Part shown: positions 25,974-34,856 of the stretch, in pieces
Layout: the number at the start of each line of letters is the position of its first letter
Numbering within the stretch: the stretch's first letter is position 1
Notes under the pieces: generated by a model
What the model was told of the DNA's origin: nothing
The model's input: only the letters and a program-made list of their open reading frames with translations
Database searches by the model: none
Position numbers and translations under genes: made by a program
Assembly: GCF_005938385.1 (NCBI RefSeq)
Contig: NZ_VCRA01000004.1
Location: 250,206 to 314,205 of the forward strand
DNA: 64,000 bases
DNA from: Paenibacillus mesophilus
GTDB taxonomy: Bacteria > Bacillota > Bacilli > Paenibacillales > NBRC-103111
Direction of reading: 5' to 3'

Positions 25974-26855
25974 TCAGACAGATCCGTTTCTCTTCTCCAA
26001 ATCGGCGATTTCCTGCAAAGTCAGCCCCGTGAACTCCGCTATCATCGCATGTTCCACCCCTTTGCGAATCATTGTCAATGCGATTTCCGCTTTGGCCTCG
26101 ATCATGCCCTCGGCCTTGCCTTTCTCCAGCCCTCTCGCTTCTCCATCCGCGATAAGACTATTCCGCTCGATCAGGGAATACTCCCGAGCCTCGTACAGAC
26201 GAATCGTCTCTTCATCACTGCTTAGCCACTCCAACCGCTCTTCCGCTTTTCCGATAACGGGGTCCATCTCGATCAGCTCCTTTAATTGATCTTCCGGCAA
26301 TTTCTCATCAAGGAACAGTAGCCAGCGATGCAAAGGATCTTCAAGGTCTTTACGAGTCGCCTTAAATTTCGGATATTCGATGAAATGCACTTCCATTGCA
26401 TCCGTCAGCATGAACCGGTCCTCGTTGTCTTCATAAAAATGAAACGTACTGTGAAATCGTTCGAAATCGAACAAACGGAAGTCGACGATGTTGATCGCGA
26501 TTGTCTTCTTGAGTTCCTCGTAGCGCCCGCCAGATTTGATTGAGTCTGCATATAGCTTGCTCAGGTAGAAGAGCGAGCGCCTCGGCATGTTTCGGTAGTC
26601 GGTCAATTGCACTTCGATGTTGATCTGAACCCGGTCCGCCGTTTCCGCCCTTACATCCAGTCTGCCGGTTTTGTCATCAATCAGTTTTTTGGCCAATTGC
26701 TTATTCTCGATTATCGTCAGGTTGACGATACGCCGCTCTCCTTCCAACCGAAGAATTGCATTTAACAGCGAAATCAGGCTATCCTCCGTCTCCTGCTCGC
26801 CGAACAAGCGTTGAAAAATGAAATCATTTTTCGGCTTCAGCCTTTTTATCGCCAT
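25974..26855 (-). CDS. Rpn family PD-(D/E)XK nuclease / transposase-like protein
   Basis: A 293-residue protein beginning at an ATG with an AAGGGGGA site. The start (LKPKNDFIFQRLFG) and the nuclease core (TGRLDVRAE ... INIEVQLTDY, giving D and ExQ catalytic positions) are typical of the Rpn/PDDEXK_2 family, which includes recombination-promoting nucleases and transposase-like proteins. The C-terminus (ARGLEKGKAEGMIEAKAEIA) has the usual Gly/Lys/Glu repeat and ends in a degenerate helix-turn-helix-like stretch. It sits between ndoA and tex, where Bacillus has rsb genes, and is likely a mobile or duplicated insertion. Activity is not proven. Confidence 0.85.
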   Translation of the reverse strand: MAIKRLKPKNDFIFQRLFGEQETEDSLISLLNAILRLEGERRIVNLTIIENKQLAKKLIDDKTGRLDVRAETADRVQINIEVQLTDYRNMPRRSLFYLSKLYADSIKSGGRYEELKKTIAINIVDFRLFDFERFHSTFHFYEDNEDRFMLTDAMEVHFIEYPKFKATRKDLEDPLHRWLLFLDEKLPEDQLKELIEMDPVIGKAEERLEWLSSDEETIRLYEAREYSLIERNSLIADGEARGLEKGKAEGMIEAKAEIALTMIRKGVEHAMIAEFTGLTLQEIADLEKRNGSV

Positions 26856-27045
26856 GACCGTCCCCCTTCTGCCCGTTCTACCACATGCCTTTATTATATC
26901 ACATCAATCTATCCCGGAACGACAGGCGGAAGGACTTCTATAGAAGTAGTGCTTACAACTCCGTTTGTCCGTTTACCAGCAGACTAGCGCAAATTCCCTT
27001 TCTTGCTCCGAATAAGCTTTTGGAAATATTTACAAGTCCCCAAAA

Positions 27046-27071
27046 CGCAAAAAAACGAGGTCTCCCTCGTT
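27046..27071 (-). terminator. terminator of the ndoAI-ndoA operon
   Basis: On the minus strand arms aacgagg / cctcgtt with a 4-base loop are followed by seven T, 16 bases past the ndoA stop codon. Confidence 0.88.
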
Positions 27072-27086
27072 CGCGCTTTTCCGAAA

Positions 27087-27437
27087 TCAAAATTCAATCA
27101 GACCTACGCTGACCTGCAGCGCTTCGTCCACCTTCCGCATCGACTCGTCGTCCAGATGCGTAATTTTGTCAGTAAGCCTTTGCTTGTCGATCGTCCGGAT
27201 CTGTTCCAGTAAAATGACCGAATCCCGGTCGAACCCGTGCGCTTCCGCATCGATTTCTACATGAGTCGGCAGCTTCGCTTTCTGAATTTGCGCGGTGATC
27301 GCCGCAACGATAACGGTAGGACTGAATCGGTTTCCGATGTCATTTTGAATAATGAGCACAGGCCGTACGCCGCCCTGTTCGGACCCCACTACAGGTGACA
27401 AGTCCGCAAAAAATACATCGCCACGTTTCACAATCAA
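27087..27437 (-). CDS. ndoA: type II toxin EndoA (MazF family mRNA interferase)
   Basis: A 116-residue protein, near-identical in plan to B. subtilis EndoA/NdoA. It starts [20 protein letters not shown] and carries R25 (GGVRPVLII) and T48 (AAITAQ), the residues needed for catalysis in the Bacillus enzyme. MazF-type toxins cut single-stranded mRNA; EndoA cuts at UACAU. The gene starts three bases after the antitoxin stop, so the pair is co-translated. It is the conserved chromosomal toxin of Bacillota, not a plasmid one. Confidence 0.95.
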   Translation of the reverse strand: MIVKRGDVFFADLSPVVGSEQGGVRPVLIIQNDIGNRFSPTVIVAAITAQIQKAKLPTHVEIDAEAHGFDRDSVILLEQIRTIDKQRLTDKITHLDDESMRKVDEALQVSVGLIEF

Positions 27438-27440
27438 GCT

Positions 27441-27722
27441 CTACACCCCGCTAACTAAGCGATCGAGGGTACCGTCCGCGTCTTCCTCCGCTTGAAAAGC
27501 CTCTGCAGCCATATGCAGGTTAATTTTTGCCATTTCCATATAACCGCGTTGCATCGATTCGCGCAAGAACCGCTTTTTGCGCTCCATGAGGTACAGCTTC
27601 ATGGCCTGACGAATGAATTCGCTGCGATTGGAGTTTTCCTTCTCCACGATGCCGTCCACTTCCTGCAGCAAGTTATCCGGAAGACTGATCATGATCCTTT
27701 TCGTGTTATGCGCATTGGCCAC
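27441..27722 (-). CDS. ndoAI: EndoAI antitoxin (ribbon-helix-helix)
   Basis: The start is placed at the GTG at 27722 because a TTGGAGGTG ribosome-binding site lies nine bases upstream; upstream in-frame codons have no such support. The 93-residue product has an N-terminal ribbon-helix-helix (KRIMISLPDNLLQEVDGIV, then NRSEFIRQAMKLYL) and a C-terminal toxin-binding helix (RGYMEMAKINLHMAAEAF). It binds EndoA and represses its own operon. Position between alr and ndoA matches B. subtilis. Confidence 0.93.
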   Translation of the reverse strand: MANAHNTKRIMISLPDNLLQEVDGIVEKENSNRSEFIRQAMKLYLMERKKRFLRESMQRGYMEMAKINLHMAAEAFQAEEDADGTLDRLVSGV

Positions 27723-28114
27723 CGATCTCGCACCTCCAAAACATTCCCAACCCATACTCCCATTATGTCGCCATTCCAGTCATTTTATACAAGACCAAGT
27801 ATATGCGAAGGATATATCACGTATGTATATCCTCTGCAAAATAATGTCCGCCGAGGGCGCCCGCAGCTAACTCTCTTTCCCACTGGCGGCAGCCCTGTTG
27901 CTATGCGCTTTCAGCCGCAGTGGAGGCGATGTCATGCTTAAGTAACGCTCCTCCTTAAGGTCCGTCTATACATATTCGCTAAGCAGCCGACAAATCCTTC
28001 GCTTTATGAAGAAAAAGCCGCTGGAAAATGTTTCACCTGCACCGCCCGCGAAAACCTACTTAAATAGTGTCGAAGCTTCGCCCTTCCACTACGCCCGCCA
28101 TCGAGATCCGATCT
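27723..28114. other. spacer between alr and ndoAI, no gene seen
   Basis: This 392-base stretch holds the ndoAI ribosome-binding site near 27733 and presumably its promoter. I see no coding frame with supporting features and no strong terminator for alr. Confidence 0.5.
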
Positions 28115-29293
28115 TCACCGTACCAAAGGATTAACAACAGACACTCGCTCGCCATTGCTAATGTACACTCTAGGTACGCGATGAGACACCATGCACGTAA
28201 TCTCGTAATTGACGGTCCCGAGCAAGCCTGCCAGCTCCTCTGCCGAAACGACTTCCTTCCCTTGCCGTCCCATCAGCACCACTTCCTCTTCCTTAGTCGG
28301 ATTCGGAATGCCGCTTACGTTCGCCATGCATTGATCCATACAGATCCGGCCGACAATCGGAACTCTGCGCCCGCGCACGAGAGCATGAACCTTTTGCGAC
28401 AGTATACGGCTATAGCCGTCCGCGTAACCGATCGGAAGCGTCGCGATCGTCTCTTCCCCTTCGGTCCGGTAAATGACGCCGTAGCTGACGCCAGAGTCCG
28501 CAGGGAGCGTCTTGATATGAGACATCTTCGTTTTGATGCTCATGACCGGCTCCAGCGCTACCCGCTCCCGATTCACTTCCTCGGACGGATACAATCCATA
28601 CATCCCGATCCCCAACCTAACCATGTTGTAAGAAAGCTCGGGACACTCGATGCCTGCCGCACTATTTCCAGTATGGACATATCGAAACTGAACCCCAATG
28701 TTCCGAAAATGACCGATTATTCGTTCAAACTTGCCATGCTGCTCCAGCGTATACGATTTATCCGCCTCATCGGCACTTGCAAAATGCGTATATACCCCTT
28801 CCACATTTAGCGAAGGATGCTTAACAGCCCGCTCCAGAAAAGCAATAGCTTCTTCGTCCGCCTGCAACCCGATTCGTCCCATGCCCGTATCGATTTTGAC
28901 ATGCACGCGCAGCTTGCCTTCTCCTATCAAGTCCAAAGCCGGCCACAGTTCATCGCTAAACACCGTTAAAGTAATATCATGCTCCACAGCCGGAGCAATC
29001 CCTTCCGGCGGCGTATAACCCAATACGAGGATCGGTGCAGTCACTCCTGACCGCCTCAGCTCCAACCCTTCATCCAAAAATGCGACTCCGATATAACCGA
29101 CGCCACAAGCCAGCGCTTCCTGCGCTACCTTAACCGCGCCATGCCCGTATGCGTCCGCTTTTACGACGGCCATCAAATTCATATCCGCCGGGAGCGCCTG
29201 CCGGAATGCCTGTATATTATGCCGCAGTGCATCCAGCGAAACTTCCACCCACGTCGGCCGATAAAACGTCTCCAAGCTGTTCACCTTCTTCAT
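28115..29293 (-). CDS. alr: alanine racemase
   Basis: A 392-residue pyridoxal phosphate enzyme that makes D-alanine for peptidoglycan. The PLP lysine is K45 (MAVVKADAYGHGA) and the catalytic tyrosine is Y271 (SGVSYGVIYRT); VHTGNSAAG and the C-terminal GRICMDQCMANVS are family signatures. The ATG at 29293 has only a distant AAGGGA element (12 bases), so a start a few codons downstream cannot be excluded. It is placed between the LolA-like lipoprotein gene and the ndoAI-ndoA pair as in B. subtilis. Confidence 0.95.
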   Translation of the reverse strand: MKKVNSLETFYRPTWVEVSLDALRHNIQAFRQALPADMNLMAVVKADAYGHGAVKVAQEALACGVGYIGVAFLDEGLELRRSGVTAPILVLGYTPPEGIAPAVEHDITLTVFSDELWPALDLIGEGKLRVHVKIDTGMGRIGLQADEEAIAFLERAVKHPSLNVEGVYTHFASADEADKSYTLEQHGKFERIIGHFRNIGVQFRYVHTGNSAAGIECPELSYNMVRLGIGMYGLYPSEEVNRERVALEPVMSIKTKMSHIKTLPADSGVSYGVIYRTEGEETIATLPIGYADGYSRILSQKVHALVRGRRVPIVGRICMDQCMANVSGIPNPTKEEEVVLMGRQGKEVVSAEELAGLLGTVNYEITCMVSHRVPRVYISNGERVSVVNPLVR

Positions 29294-29421
29294 TTTCCGG
29301 GGCTATCCCTTACTTGGAAAGCCCAACCTGAAACCCTTCATATATGGTAATGCCATACCGGTGCACTGTCAATGAACAATGCCTTACAAAACCGCCTTCC
29401 GAAGCGGACAAATAAAGGAAA

Positions 29422-29473
29422 ATACCCGGCTAAACCCACAAAAAACTTTGTTTTTCGCTGGGGAACCGGGTAT
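29422..29473 (-). terminator. possible terminator after the LolA-like lipoprotein gene
   Basis: Arms atacccgg and ccgggtat enclose an A/T-rich inner hairpin (aaaaac tttg tttttc). On the minus strand tattttcc follows. It lies in the 301-base spacer 29294-29594, where nothing else is seen. The large loop lowers confidence. Confidence 0.5.
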
Positions 29474-29594
29474 GTTCTTAAATAAGTTTTAATAACCTTA
29501 TATTTCAACACGTAAAGCTTCTGCTCATTCCTACGATAAATTCTTTTGACTAATTTCTTTAATTAACTCTACGAATAGTTATCCGACTTACAAT

Positions 29595-30698
29595 TTACTT
29601 GCCCACTTGCCCTTGTACCGATTGCGCAACCCGGATCATTTCCGTAGGCGGAAGATCCCCGGTCGACAACCGGTACTCGATACCGTCATAGGTCCATGTC
29701 AGCATCCTCATACCCTTCTCTTCGCCGGTGACGACTCCAAGCGTATATCCAAGGTCAACAATATCGCCGGGGAGCGAAGTTACCGTCTTGGCCTGCGGCA
29801 TCGTCTCTAGGAGCGTGTAATTGAACGCGCCGGAATAGCGGAACAAAATCCCTTTGTCGTCACCCAGCTTCACTTCTTTCATATCTTGCTTTTTCACGCC
29901 CTTAGGCAAGTAATTCGGCTCCACGATCCCGAAGCTTTGTTTAGCGGCCGCGGCCTTGTCCGATGCTGTTGTTTGTTGCAACGACGTACCGGCTGCACCC
30001 GACTTCGTGGCACCTTGCTTCGCCGCGTCATCGACCTTCGCCGTAGTAGGCATCGATTGGAGATTCCAGCTTGTCATATTCCGCTGCATGTCAAAAGAAT
30101 CTTTATCGAACTTCTTGCCGAATTCAAACTGCGAGAAATTCACCGATACCATCACATTGTTGTTCTCATCGGACACTTGAACTTGCTTAGGCGCATAGTC
30201 CTTTTTGTTCAACCAAATTTTTTGACGGGCCAGTAGCCCATTCTGGTAATTCGCCGCTACATCAAACACGTACATATCCTTCTCTTGAGCAAACTGCCGC
30301 TCGTTATCCATCACAATGCTCTGCACCAACGACTGATACAAGTACACTTGCCCCGAATTTTCCGGCCAATCGCTCTGAAAGCGGAACATTTTATTCAAAT
30401 GCGGCGTCAGTACAAAAACGCCCTCATCGTTGCGCAGCACAATCTGCGTAATATCCTTTGCCTCATTCGTCAGCGCGATCCGATAATAATGCGGATTCTT
30501 GTACCAAACCTCCACATTATATTCCTGCGCCTGCTGACCGGTCTGCAAAGTCATCTTCCCCGCACCTTGATAGCTGTCGAGCTTTCCGATCACATGATCC
30601 AAATCTTTGACAACCTGCTCCGCATTCTTCGTCCCACAACCGGCTGCAACTAATGCAACGCACATCACGATGGCCAGCATCCATGTGATCCGACGCAT
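29595..30698 (-). CDS. LolA-like/DUF4367 lipoprotein (YdcC-like)
   Basis: The start is set at the ATG at 30698, eight bases after GAGGGG; a GTG at 30707 sits too close to that site. The 367-residue product has a lipoprotein signal peptide ending in the lipobox VAAGC. The N-terminal ~200 residues resemble the LolA-like fold of B. subtilis YdcC (KMTLQTG, VEVWYKNPHYYRI, KIWLNKKDYAPKQVQV). A Ser/Thr/Ala/Gln-rich linker (~215-255) leads to a C-terminal DUF4367-type domain (FGIVEPNYLPKGV, YDGIEYRLSTGDL). It is anchored outside the membrane and related proteins act in germination signalling or as lipoprotein carriers; the role here is open. Upstream of alr as in Bacillus. Confidence 0.88.
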   Translation of the reverse strand: MRRITWMLAIVMCVALVAAGCGTKNAEQVVKDLDHVIGKLDSYQGAGKMTLQTGQQAQEYNVEVWYKNPHYYRIALTNEAKDITQIVLRNDEGVFVLTPHLNKMFRFQSDWPENSGQVYLYQSLVQSIVMDNERQFAQEKDMYVFDVAANYQNGLLARQKIWLNKKDYAPKQVQVSDENNNVMVSVNFSQFEFGKKFDKDSFDMQRNMTSWNLQSMPTTAKVDDAAKQGATKSGAAGTSLQQTTASDKAAAAKQSFGIVEPNYLPKGVKKQDMKEVKLGDDKGILFRYSGAFNYTLLETMPQAKTVTSLPGDIVDLGYTLGVVTGEEKGMRMLTWTYDGIEYRLSTGDLPPTEMIRVAQSVQGQVGK

Positions 30699-30801
30699 TT
30701 CATCCACCCCTCACACGAAATAATGATTACTTGTACATCTCTATGTGGGGGGGTGGACAAATATGCGGACAACATTTGACCGGACTAAAACGCCGATAGT
30801 A

Positions 30802-30810
30802 TGCTATAAT
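30802..30810 (+). promoter_or_regulatory. extended -10 promoter of the glycan locus
   Basis: TGCTATAAT is a perfect extended -10 box. TTGACC at 30776 is 23 bases upstream, too far for a normal -35, so the extended element probably compensates. The start codon of the priming transferase follows 39 bases later. Confidence 0.6.
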
Positions 30811-30849
30811 TGTTAGGAAATATCAAAGATTGTCAAGGAGCGTTTGTCC

Positions 30850-32355
30850 ATGAGTCTCGAGATTCAAATGAACAAAAATTTGAAACCCGGGCACCTGCTA
30901 ATCGCCGAGGATATCGTCAGCTATAAGAAGAAGACGCTTCGCATTGAGATGGTGCTGAATATTGGCTTGATTGGAATCGAGTATTTCCTTTATTTACTCA
31001 GCTTTTTTCTATTATTCCACTACAAAGTAGCAGCCGATTACGGCGCGATTGATTGGACCAATTTCTCAAACAGCATTCGGCAAATCCCCGTTATCGGCGA
31101 GTACGTCCTTTTGTTAGGTGTTATCTTTACGGTCTACACCGGTTGGCTTTACCAGCGGGGAATGTTCAAATGGAACCGCGACATTAAGGTTTTTGATGAT
31201 ACCATAATAGCAGGAAAGGCCGTTGCCTTTTCCTTTCTGGTCACGCTAGGGCTTATCTTCTTTCTGAAGACGAGTATCATTTATTCTCGTGTACTTATTC
31301 TGGTCTTGGCTATTCTAATGGTCCTGAGCTTCCTGCTGTCCCGCTTTTTGCGACTAGGTGCTCTCCTGCTCTTGAAGAGAACCGCCCACTACGACAAAAA
31401 TGTATTGATCATCGGTGCAGGGCGAGTCGGAGAACAAATCCGTGACAATCTAAATGCAAACAAGTCAAGCAGAAGCCGTTTTATCGGATTCCTTGACGAT
31501 TTTAAGAAGGGCCATCAAATTCTTGGATCCATACCGCAAATCGAACAGCTCGTACAAAAACATAAAATTCACGAAATATATATAACCATTCCATCAGAAC
31601 GTGGCGTGATCAATCAACTGATTACAAGCGTAAGAAAATACGATGTTCAGATCAAAATTATCCCGGAATTGTTTGAACTCGTTACATCAAGCGTTTCTTT
31701 CGATCATGCATTTGATTATCCGTGCATCGAGATTGTCCGGACTCCGCTACGCGGACTAAATTGGTTTATGAAACGCAATGCCGACTTTATACTTTCGGCG
31801 ATTGGTATCATATTGATTTCTCCGATCCTTTTGATTACAGCTATTGCTATTAAAATAGACTCTAAAGGTCCACTTTTGATCAAACAAAAGCGGATCGGCA
31901 AAAACGGTGCCCCGTTCCACATGTTGAAGTTTAGATCCATGGTCGCTAATGCAGAAGCTCTAAAGGCATCCCTGGCAAGTCAAAACGAAGCTGTCGGTCC
32001 GATATTCAAAATGAAAAACGACCCGCGCATTACCCGCGTAGGCCGTTTTATACGGAAGTACTCGCTTGACGAGCTCCCGCAGTTGTTTAATGTGCTGGTG
32101 GGACAAATGAGTCTTATCGGGCCGCGTCCGCCGTTACCAAACGAAGTTGAACAGTACACGGATTATCAATGGCGTAGATTCGATGTTCGGCCAGGGATTA
32201 CCGGGCTTTGGCAGGTTAGCGGAAGAAGTGATTTGCCTTTTGAAGAGTGGGTGAAGCTGGATATTTACTACATTGAGCGGTGGAGCTTAGCTCTGGAGTT
32301 TAAGATACTGCTTAAGACGATTCCGGTTGTGTTGAAGGGGGAAGGAGCTTACTGA
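30850..32355 (+). CDS. polyprenyl-phosphate sugar-1-phosphate transferase (WsfP/WbaP-like)
   Basis: The ATG at 30850 is preferred to the TTG at 30844 because AAGGAG lies nine bases before it. The 501-residue protein has four to five N-terminal TM segments, a central nucleotide-binding-like region (NVLIIGAGRVGEQI), one more membrane helix, and the C-terminal bacterial sugar transferase domain (~300-501) with KFRSMV, DELPQLFNVLVGQMSLIGPRP and GITGLWQVSGRS. This family moves hexose-1-phosphate from a UDP- or GDP-sugar to undecaprenyl phosphate and so starts the lipid-linked glycan. Its place at the left border, opposite the ligase at the right border, fits the WsfP role in Paenibacillus alvei. 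The sugar is not shown. Confidence 0.92.
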   Translation: MSLEIQMNKNLKPGHLLIAEDIVSYKKKTLRIEMVLNIGLIGIEYFLYLLSFFLLFHYKVAADYGAIDWTNFSNSIRQIPVIGEYVLLLGVIFTVYTGWLYQRGMFKWNRDIKVFDDTIIAGKAVAFSFLVTLGLIFFLKTSIIYSRVLILVLAILMVLSFLLSRFLRLGALLLLKRTAHYDKNVLIIGAGRVGEQIRDNLNANKSSRSRFIGFLDDFKKGHQILGSIPQIEQLVQKHKIHEIYITIPSERGVINQLITSVRKYDVQIKIIPELFELVTSSVSFDHAFDYPCIEIVRTPLRGLNWFMKRNADFILSAIGIILISPILLITAIAIKIDSKGPLLIKQKRIGKNGAPFHMLKFRSMVANAEALKASLASQNEAVGPIFKMKNDPRITRVGRFIRKYSLDELPQLFNVLVGQMSLIGPRPPLPNEVEQYTDYQWRRFDVRPGITGLWQVSGRSDLPFEEWVKLDIYYIERWSLALEFKILLKTIPVVLKGEGAY

Positions 32356-32618
32356 GCATATGATTATTAATCCTCCGGTTCCTTGATTCAACGAGAAGCA
32401 ATAGAATAGTATCAATTTCGAATAAGGAGTTAGTTTTAAAAAAATATGCCTAATCCATCATTGTCAGGTTATTATAGCCGACAAATAAATTGATCCTATC
32501 TTGACAACAAGGGATATTACAGTCAGAATTACTCCGTAATAAAATGAATGGGCCAATATTGATAATGTTAAATTTTTATAAAAAAATATTCATATAACTT
32601 AATAATGGAGTTTAAAAA

Positions 32619-33371
32619 ATGGAATTAATTGATGCTTTCTGGGAGAAAAAAAATATCAATAAATCAACACTGGAAATAAATTTTAAACATGGAGACAACT
32701 TTGATGATTTATTCCGTGTACTAGATAGCCATAAATATGATTATATTGTCGCTAAAGTACCAATTGTTGAGCCTAGCTTGCTTAAAAATCTGCAGGATAT
32801 CGGATTTAGATTCTGCGAAACTCAATTGTCACTTTTCAAAAACCTTAAAAAAAATCTTAATATTGATAATACCATTCTAAAAATGGGTGAGAAACTTCAA
32901 CTGACCTATGTAAGTAGCAAGAATGAATTACAAGATATTATTGATAATTTGCGCGATGACATGTTTTCAACAGATAGAATTGCTCTAGATCATAATTTTG
33001 GAATAGAAATATCAAACCGCAGGTATAAAAATTGGATATATGATGAGTTTCATAACAATAATACAGAAATTATTCGAATTAACAAAAAAGATGCAGCTCT
33101 TGGATTTTTTATGGCGAAGCTAAAGGGTGATGAGACGGTTCAAGTCCTTTTAGGAGGGGTGTATTCTCAGTACCAAGGTATGGGATTGGGATATAGTATT
33201 GTGTTGAAACCCATTGAAAGATATTTATCCATGGGAAAAACGATTATAAGAACAAAAGTTTCCTCGAATAATTTAGAAGTTCTAAAGCTGTATATTTCGA
33301 TGGGTTATCAAATTGAAAATATGGAATATATATTAGTTCGGCATAAGGAGGAGTATAATCATGGAGAATAA
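32619..33371 (+). CDS. GNAT-type N-acyltransferase, WecD-like
   Basis: A 250-residue protein from AT-rich DNA. Its layout copies WecD (dTDP-Fuc4N acetyltransferase): a divergent N-terminal domain (~1-95, YDYIVAKVPIVEPSLLKNLQ and IGFRFCETQLSLF), then a GNAT domain with IEISNRRYKNWIYDEF, GVYSQYQGMGLGYSIV (acyl-donor binding) and SSNNLEVLKLYISMGYQIE. It overlaps the ACP gene by 11 bases. Because an ACP and a ligase follow, the donor may be an acyl-ACP rather than acetyl-CoA; that is inference. It may replace the broken wecD-like gene at 46498-47039. Confidence 0.8.
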   Translation: MELIDAFWEKKNINKSTLEINFKHGDNFDDLFRVLDSHKYDYIVAKVPIVEPSLLKNLQDIGFRFCETQLSLFKNLKKNLNIDNTILKMGEKLQLTYVSSKNELQDIIDNLRDDMFSTDRIALDHNFGIEISNRRYKNWIYDEFHNNNTEIIRINKKDAALGFFMAKLKGDETVQVLLGGVYSQYQGMGLGYSIVLKPIERYLSMGKTIIRTKVSSNNLEVLKLYISMGYQIENMEYILVRHKEEYNHGE

Positions 33372-33582
33372 TATCAAAGAAATTATTGCTAGCATTTTGG
33401 AAAATAAAGGTGCAGAGAAAAATGTGAATATATCTGGGGAAACAAGCCTAAGGAGAGACCTGGAATTTGACTCGTTAGACTTAGCCGTTCTTACCGTAAA
33501 AATTGAAGATGAATATGATGTAGATATTTTTGAAGATGGGATAATCGATACAGTTGCAGAAATAATTGCAAAAATAAAGTAG
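33361..33582 (+). CDS. acyl carrier protein
   Basis: A 73-residue acidic four-helix protein with the phosphopantetheine attachment motif DSLDLA, serine S38. It is not the housekeeping AcpP (which has DSLDTVE-like sequence and lies with fab genes), but a dedicated carrier inside a glycan cluster. Starts within the GNAT gene with GGAGG just ahead, and is followed eight bases later by the ligase gene, so the genes are coupled. It probably carries the acyl group that the ligase activates and the SDR reduces. Confidence 0.9.
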   Translation: MENNIKEIIASILENKGAEKNVNISGETSLRRDLEFDSLDLAVLTVKIEDEYDVDIFEDGIIDTVAEIIAKIK

Positions 33583-33590
33583 GAGGAGCT

Positions 33591-34856
33591 ATGGATAATC
33601 TTTTTTGGGTGGACCTATCTAGAAATAAATTTAAAACATTTCGTGAATTTACTGACGATTTGAAAAACAGTACAATTTTGAGAAAATACGTCTACCTTAA
33701 CGACCCATATGAAATACTGCTGAACATAGTGTTGGCCGCTTTTCACGGAAAAGAAATCGAACTTCTCGATTGGGATTACTCAGAAAATGACCTGCTCAGT
33801 ATGGGGATTTCATTAGATAATGTTACAAATGAAGTTATCGATTTACAAATGACCAACAACATTGATAACATTAATGAGTTACTAAATACTATAGAAAATA
33901 ATGCGGTTAACTTTGGTCTTGCGCTATATACTTCAGGAACAACAGGCAAACCAAAGAAAGTACATCATAGTTTTAATAACTTAACCAGAGGGGTTAAAAA
34001 AGGAATCCGTTTTGAGAATGATGTATGGGCGTTTGCTTACAATCCAACTCATATAGCAGGACTTCAAGTTTTTTTTCAAGCATTTTTCAATCAAAATACA
34101 ATGATATACATTTTTGATAATAGTAATGAAGGCAGGAGTGCTGTACAAGACTCATTAATGAATTATCAAGTTACAAAAATATCTGCCACCCCTACATTTT
34201 ATCGAAATATATTGACATACCTGAACAAGGAAATACCTAGTGTAAATACAATAACTAGCGGGGGAGAAAGATATGATCCATCGTTGGACCAATATCTTCT
34301 TAAATATTTCCCGAACGCAAGAATAAAAAATATATATGCATCCACTGAGGCAGGAAGCCTTCTGACCTCTAACGGCGATTTCTTTATTATAGCTGAAACG
34401 CTTAAAGAAAAAATTAAAATCTCTTCTGATAATGAATTGTTAATTCATAGAAGTCTATTAGGGGATTCCAATGATATTACTTTATCTTCGGACTGGTACA
34501 ACTCTGGCGATAGAGTAGAATTGGTTGAGCATAATAAATTTAAATTTGTGTCTAGAAACTCTGACTTTGTAAATATTGGTGGGTACAGGGTTAATCCTCT
34601 AGAAATAGAAGAACTCCTATTAAAATTAGATTGTATAAGTGATATTCTTGTTTATGGTAGAAATAACAAGATAACAGGGAACGTCTTAGCGGCTGATATC
34701 GTAAAGTCAAACAACAATATTGATGATAAGGACATACAAAAAAAAGTAAGAGAATATTTAGAAGATAAAGTTCAGTATTGGAAAATCCCTAGGTTATTCA
34801 GATTTGTTGAATTCATTGACCAAACTAGAACTGGCAAGAAGGTGCGTAAAAAATGA
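33591..34856 (+). CDS. ANL-type AMP-forming acyl-ACP/CoA ligase
   Basis: A 421-residue adenylate-forming enzyme, shorter than the usual ~500. Motifs in order: LYTSGTTGKPKKVHHS (P-loop, A3), YASTEAG (A5), WYNSGDR (A7), NIGGYRVNPLEIE (A8) and the C-terminal RTGKKVRK with the catalytic lysine (A10). It would activate a carboxylic acid with ATP and load it, probably on the adjacent ACP. It overlaps the SDR gene by four bases (ATGA). The short N-terminus suggests a small-acid substrate, but the acid cannot be named. Confidence 0.87.
   Translation: MDNLFWVDLSRNKFKTFREFTDDLKNSTILRKYVYLNDPYEILLNIVLAAFHGKEIELLDWDYSENDLLSMGISLDNVTNEVIDLQMTNNIDNINELLNTIENNAVNFGLALYTSGTTGKPKKVHHSFNNLTRGVKKGIRFENDVWAFAYNPTHIAGLQVFFQAFFNQNTMIYIFDNSNEGRSAVQDSLMNYQVTKISATPTFYRNILTYLNKEIPSVNTITSGGERYDPSLDQYLLKYFPNARIKNIYASTEAGSLLTSNGDFFIIAETLKEKIKISSDNELLIHRSLLGDSNDITLSSDWYNSGDRVELVEHNKFKFVSRNSDFVNIGGYRVNPLEIEELLLKLDCISDILVYGRNNKITGNVLAADIVKSNNNIDDKDIQKKVREYLEDKVQYWKIPRLFRFVEFIDQTRTGKKVRKK

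Noticed and set aside
30776..30810. standard -35/-10 promoter pair before the priming transferase
   Set aside because: The spacer between TTGACC and TATAAT is 23 bases, too long; only the extended -10 is supported.
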